Assembly (NCBI GenBank): GCA_022706085.1
Contig: JAKJDF010000002.1
Location: 258,372 to 322,371 of the forward strand
Reading direction: 5' to 3'
Source: Candidatus Latescibacterota bacterium
GTDB lineage: Bacteria; Latescibacterota; MWCZ01
Length of the DNA stretch: 64,000 nucleotides
A program made the position numbers and the translations under genes. How positions within the stretch are numbered: position 1 is the first letter of the stretch; every line of letters begins with the position of its first letter. This document shows, in pieces, positions 60,668-64,000 of this stretch. Below the pieces are notes generated by a model. It made no database searches. It was given only the letters and a program-made list of their open reading frames with translations, and was not told the DNA's origin.

Positions 60668-61161
60668 CGGCTGCGCAGGTTTTTGGGTGGACGTGGTTGG
60701 ACACCGCGATCGGTCCCGTGGTGCTGGTTGCATCGGCTCGCGGCGTTCGAAGCGTGTTCCTGGACGCTTTGGAGCCTCCCACCGCGGGCACTTTCAGCCC
60801 CGCGCGAAAAGAGCTCGCAGAACAGGCAGGCGCGCTGCGCGACCTTATCGCGGGCACGCGAACGGATTTCCCGTTTCCCATCGACTGGGAACAGGGAACC
60901 GATTTTCAGCGGCGGGTGTGGCGGGCGCTGCTTGCCATTCCATGGGGACAGGTGGTGACGTACGGCGAACTTGCACAGAGAATGGGACTTCCCGTGGGAG
61001 CCAGCAGGGCAATCGGCCAGGCGAACGGGGCCAACCCGCTGCCGGTGATCATCCCGTGCCACCGCGTGGTGGCGGCCGGAGGCAGGCTCGGGGGTTATGC
61101 CGGAGGTCTCGAAACGAAGCGTTTCCTTCTCCGGCGTGAAGGGGTCGTTGTACCTCAATGA
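60664..61161 (+). CDS. ogt: Methylated-DNA-protein-cysteine methyltransferase
   Basis: A 165-residue suicide DNA repair protein removing O6-alkyl groups from guanine. The acceptor cysteine is in NPLPVIIPCHRVV, preceded by the helix-turn-helix TDFQRRVWRALLAIPWGQVVTYG and followed by GGYAGGLETKRFLL. ATG overlaps the upstream TGA and the stop overlaps the next ATG, so three genes are coupled. The N-terminal 70 residues form the usual mixed domain. No Ada-type zinc domain is present. Confidence 0.95.
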   Translation: MTAAQVFGWTWLDTAIGPVVLVASARGVRSVFLDALEPPTAGTFSPARKELAEQAGALRDLIAGTRTDFPFPIDWEQGTDFQRRVWRALLAIPWGQVVTYGELAQRMGLPVGASRAIGQANGANPLPVIIPCHRVVAAGGRLGGYAGGLETKRFLLRREGVVVPQ

Positions 61162-62318
61162 CGCCTTCCCCGGAACGCGCGCGCCCGTCATTCCACCACA
61201 TCTATGTTCACGTCCCATTCTGCGTCAGCAAATGCCCCTACTGCGATTTCCACTCAACCTCGGACCCCGCAGACCGGGCGATTTTCCTTCGGGCACTTGA
61301 ATCCGAATTTCGCATCCGGAACGAGCAGTTCGGTCCATTCGCCGATATCCAGACGTTGTACGTCGGCGGGGGCACGCCAAGCTGCCTCATGGAGAACGAG
61401 CTGGAGGCCCTGGGTAATGTCCTCCGTTCGTCGGTGCGGTTCGCGCGGGATTACGAGTGGAGCGTGGAAGCGAATCCCGAATCGCTCTCGTCGTCAAAAT
61501 TGGGCCTGATGCGCGCGATGGGAGTCACGCGGGTGTCCGTCGGGGTGCAGTCTCTCGCACCCGCCGTGCTTTCCTTCCTCGGGCGTGCACACACCGCCGC
61601 TGAAGCACATTCTGCGTTGAGACTCCTGGCAGAGGCGGGATTCCACTCGTGGAACGCCGATGTGATGTTCGGCATCGCGGGCCAGTCGCTTGAAATGCTG
61701 GCGGATACGCTGCGTGGGGTTTTGGCGTACGACCCGCCTCACCTTTCGGCGTACGGGCTGACAATCGAACCGGGAAGCAAATATGCGGAGGCAGCTGACT
61801 CGTCGCAATTCTGCGCCGACGAGCAGGCGACAGCCGGGCAGTACGAGTACGTCGTTGCGGCGCTTGAGTCCGCCGGGTGTGCGCAGTACGAAGTATCCAA
61901 TTTCGCCAGACCCGGGCACGAGTGCCGGCACAACCGGGCGTACTGGGCGCGGCGGCCGTACCTCGGGTTCGGCCCTTCGGCGCACTCGTTCGACGGACAC
62001 GCGCGCTGGTGGAACACGCGCGACCTCCAGACATATCAGGCCAGATGCCTGCAAGGCAAGACACCGACCGCGGAGACGGAGGTGCTTACGCCGCGCGAAG
62101 TACGCGAGGAGATCGTGCTTCTGAGCCTTCGCACGAAAGAAGGGCTCCGCTGGGATTCCCTACCCGACGTGTGTCACGCGGAGGCGCGCGCGGCGTTGAG
62201 GCCGTTGGAGGTTGCGGGATTGTTGGACGTAGGCGCAGACGGATGTCGCCTTTCGCGACGCGGGTTCATCGTCGGGGACGCGGTAATCCGCCAGATGGTT
62301 GATCTCGTGTGCGTCTGA
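61158..62318 (+). CDS. hemW: HemW-like radical SAM protein (coproporphyrinogen oxidase-like)
   Basis: A 386-residue radical SAM protein. The motif is VHVPFCVSKCPYCDFHS (CxxxCxxC), followed by TLYVGGGTPSCL, SVEANPESL, VTRVSVGVQSL and NADVMFGIAGQS; the C-terminal domain has YEVSNFARPGHECRHNRAYW and YLGFGPSAHSF. The N-terminus lacks the long extension of true HemN and keeps the CDF form typical of HemW, a heme chaperone. Annotation as HemN would be misleading. It overlaps ogt by four bases. Confidence 0.92.
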   Translation: MTPSPERARPSFHHIYVHVPFCVSKCPYCDFHSTSDPADRAIFLRALESEFRIRNEQFGPFADIQTLYVGGGTPSCLMENELEALGNVLRSSVRFARDYEWSVEANPESLSSSKLGLMRAMGVTRVSVGVQSLAPAVLSFLGRAHTAAEAHSALRLLAEAGFHSWNADVMFGIAGQSLEMLADTLRGVLAYDPPHLSAYGLTIEPGSKYAEAADSSQFCADEQATAGQYEYVVAALESAGCAQYEVSNFARPGHECRHNRAYWARRPYLGFGPSAHSFDGHARWWNTRDLQTYQARCLQGKTPTAETEVLTPREVREEIVLLSLRTKEGLRWDSLPDVCHAEARAALRPLEVAGLLDVGADGCRLSRRGFIVGDAVIRQMVDLVCV

Positions 62319-62395
62319 TTGGTCACAGTGCGCGTTTCCCCGTACATTTGCTCAGGGTCGGTTCGGCGTGTGAGGGGGCTCCGTGGAGAGAGATT

Positions 62396-64000
62396 GTGCG
62401 TTTGAGACATATCGCCACGCTGGTTCTGTGCGCGTGTACGGTCGTGCTGGCAGCCGGTGCGACTGAAGAACTTCCGCTGCTTCCACCGCTCCGAATCCCT
62501 CCTGTCCTGACCTCTGCCTTTTGCGAATACCGCCCTCTTCGTTTCCATGCGGGGATAGATTACTCGACCGGACGCCGTAAGGGACTGCCGATACAGGCCA
62601 TTGCAGACGGGTATGTCTGGCGGGTGAGGGTCTCCCCTTTCGGGTACGGCAAGGTTCTCTACTTCCGTCTCAATGACGGGAGAGTCGCGGTATTTGCCCA
62701 TCTGAGCCGCTTCACACCGCGCGTGGAAGAGCTTCTCCTCGAGAAACAGACAAAGAACGAGCAATTTGTCGCGGAGGTCTTCTTCGAACCGGGTGAAGCC
62801 CCGGCCAGACAGGGCGAGGTAATCGCGTATTCGGGAGACACGGGCGCCGGCCCGCCACACCTCCATTTCGAGCTGAGAAACGAGCGAAACGTCGCCCTCA
62901 ACCCCCTTCTCCAGGGATACGCATTTCCGGACAATATCCCTCCTCGCGTATTCGCAGTAGCGTTCATTCCGCTGGACGGGCGTGCACGTATCGACGGGAA
63001 GCCTGAGTTCTCAAACGTGAAGCTTGTGTACCGGAATGGCGCGTGGACGATCCCCCGGCTTCCGGAACTCAGCGGGAGAGTCGGGGTTACCATCGCGGCG
63101 GCAGACCAGGTCCAACGCACCGGAAATATCGTCGGTATCTTCGGTACCACGCTGTCCATTGACAGGCAGGAGGTGTTTCGCCGTGAGTACGATAACCTCG
63201 AGATGGACAACCAGTTCCACGCGCCCTTTGACAGGAGCTTCGTTGTCAACCGGGTGACAAAAGGCCGCTACTATAACCTCTTCAAGCTCCCCGGGAACAG
63301 GCTGAGCTTTTACGGGGATGCCCCGGCCGGAGCGGGTATTCTCCAGTGTGGGAGCGGATCGGGGCAAAACCCGGGCCTCTCACTCGCGAGGGGCCTTCAC
63401 GAAGCTGCGATCACGGTATCCGACGCCGCCGGGAACACCACGCGCGTGCGCTTCAGCTTTCGCGTTGACAGGAATCCGGAGTTTGTCGCCTTTACCCTGC
63501 GCGATTCCGCCGGTGTGAAGGTGTTTTCGGCGACGGCCGAGGATTCAGGCGACGTCCTCCGGATTCTCGCATCTGGTGGAGAAACAGGATCAAAAACCAT
63601 CGAAGGCCGAGACCGTGTAGAGTGGACCATTTCCGTCAAAAACCCGGCGACACCCATCCGTGTCGTAGTGACGGATTCTGCAGGAAGTCGCTCCGTGCAG
63701 TCAATCCGCCCGAATGACTTCGCGACCGCGCCGCGGCTCCATGAAGAACATACGTGGGGCCGAGACTGGCTGCTGGTTACCCTCAAGACTTCACGCCCCT
63801 TGGGGGGCATTCCCTCAGCGGTGGCGCTTCGACCGCCGGTCGCCGCGACGAAGCTCGATCCGGCAGCCCTTTCCGCCTCGCTCTCTCGACCGGAGGTTCT
63901 GCCTGATCCAGAATGGCCGTCGCCCGATTACCGCGGCAGATGGGAGAACGGCAGTGACGGCACCTACGCGATCACCGAGCGCGCGGGAAACGACACCCTG
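62396..64000 (+). CDS. Secreted M23-type peptidase, 3'-truncated
   Basis: GTG 62396 with GGAGAG five bases upstream starts a signal peptide (RHIATLVLCACTVVLAAGA). The frame stays open to the right edge. An M23 LytM-type domain follows: zinc ligands in RFHAGIDYS and PPHLHFELRN, with GDTGAG between; a further histidine is in VFAHLSRF. Residues after about 190 are beta-sandwich-like (VKLVYRNGAWTIPRL, AAITVSDAAGNTTRVRFSFRV). M23 enzymes cut glycine or D-Ala containing peptide bridges of peptidoglycan, though some are inactive regulators. Confidence 0.9.
   Translation, partial: MRLRHIATLVLCACTVVLAAGATEELPLLPPLRIPPVLTSAFCEYRPLRFHAGIDYSTGRRKGLPIQAIADGYVWRVRVSPFGYGKVLYFRLNDGRVAVFAHLSRFTPRVEELLLEKQTKNEQFVAEVFFEPGEAPARQGEVIAYSGDTGAGPPHLHFELRNERNVALNPLLQGYAFPDNIPPRVFAVAFIPLDGRARIDGKPEFSNVKLVYRNGAWTIPRLPELSGRVGVTIAAADQVQRTGNIVGIFGTTLSIDRQEVFRREYDNLEMDNQFHAPFDRSFVVNRVTKGRYYNLFKLPGNRLSFYGDAPAGAGILQCGSGSGQNPGLSLARGLHEAAITVSDAAGNTTRVRFSFRVDRNPEFVAFTLRDSAGVKVFSATAEDSGDVLRILASGGETGSKTIEGRDRVEWTISVKNPATPIRVVVTDSAGSRSVQSIRPNDFATAPRLHEEHTWGRDWLLVTLKTSRPLGGIPSAVALRPPVAATKLDPAALSASLSRPEVLPDPEWPSPDYRGRWENGSDGTYAITERAGNDTL

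Noticed and set aside
1-64000. tRNA or rRNA genes
   Set aside because: No cloverleaf-type GTTCGAATC arm with CCA-type ends or rRNA segment was recognised in the few non-coding gaps; a tRNAscan or covariance search could confirm.

Overview
The window is GC-rich (about 60%), densely coded bacterial chromosome and reads like an uncultured heterotroph of the FCB superphylum or a neighbouring candidate phylum. Three kinds of evidence point there. Secreted proteins carry dockerin-like and FlgD-type C-terminal sorting domains (31832-36628, 38741-40390), and PorV-type outer-membrane proteins lie next to one of them (40387-42266). There is an MglA/Roadblock operon. There are many carbohydrate-related families of the kind common in such genomes: GH2, GH20-like, oligogalacturonate-lyase-like propeller, beta-helix, Gfo/Idh/MocA, UroD-like, DegT, PHP and ceramidase-like. 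Assignment to a named phylum is inference; no rRNA or tRNA gene was seen.

Layout. 1-7.3 kb: a truncated GH2 beta-mannosidase, an MFS transporter fused to HEAT repeats, an inositol-monophosphatase-type enzyme that appears to start at CTG, a beta-propeller protein, an MBL-fold hydrolase and a HAD phosphatase. 7.3-8.2 kb: a repeat-rich spacer and a YgbA-like gene. 8.3-14.9 kb: a PHP phosphoesterase, an MltD-type lytic transglycosylase, and a group with a GH43-like propeller, a beta-helix protein, a YbaN-like membrane protein and an oligogalacturonate-lyase-like propeller. 14.9-22.4 kb: the metY-metX-metW operon (direct sulfhydrylation route to methionine) diverging from fhs, a UroD-like methyltransferase and a 2[4Fe-4S] ferredoxin, closed by a clear terminator. 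22.4-27.2 kb: a glycosyltransferase, a PD-(D/E)XK-like protein and a radical-SAM/SPASM maturase in one overlapping operon, then a CsgG/TPR lipoprotein and a second PHP protein.

27.2-29.3 kb holds the most striking feature. A two-gene cassette (ABC/AAA15-type ATPase plus small PD-(D/E)XK nuclease, overlapping GTGA) sits between two direct copies of an exact 41-bp repeat. One copy lies inside the 3' end of a GH20-like gene; the other lies in an orphan fragment encoding a diverged version of that gene's C-terminus. This looks like a compact defence-type island inserted at the 3' end of a protein-coding gene.

30-44.7 kb: a nitrilase-family amidohydrolase, a 1598-residue secreted protein with nine tandem Ig-like domains, a secreted metallophosphoesterase, a second T9SS-type cargo with two PorV-like genes, an oxidoreductase and a NodB-like protein. 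44.7-52 kb: a flavin reductase, a UDP-sugar dehydrogenase and a six-gene operon (SPOR membrane protein, two Roadblock-like proteins, MglA, MglB-like protein, unknown 367-residue protein) that looks like a cell-polarity or envelope GTPase module. 52.3-64 kb: a VCBS-type propeller, a DegT aminotransferase, a ceramidase-like hydrolase, a cyclopropane fatty acid synthase, dRS3-like repeats, a small protein coupled to a second UroD-like gene, an oxidoreductase, Ogt, a HemW-like protein and a truncated M23 peptidase.
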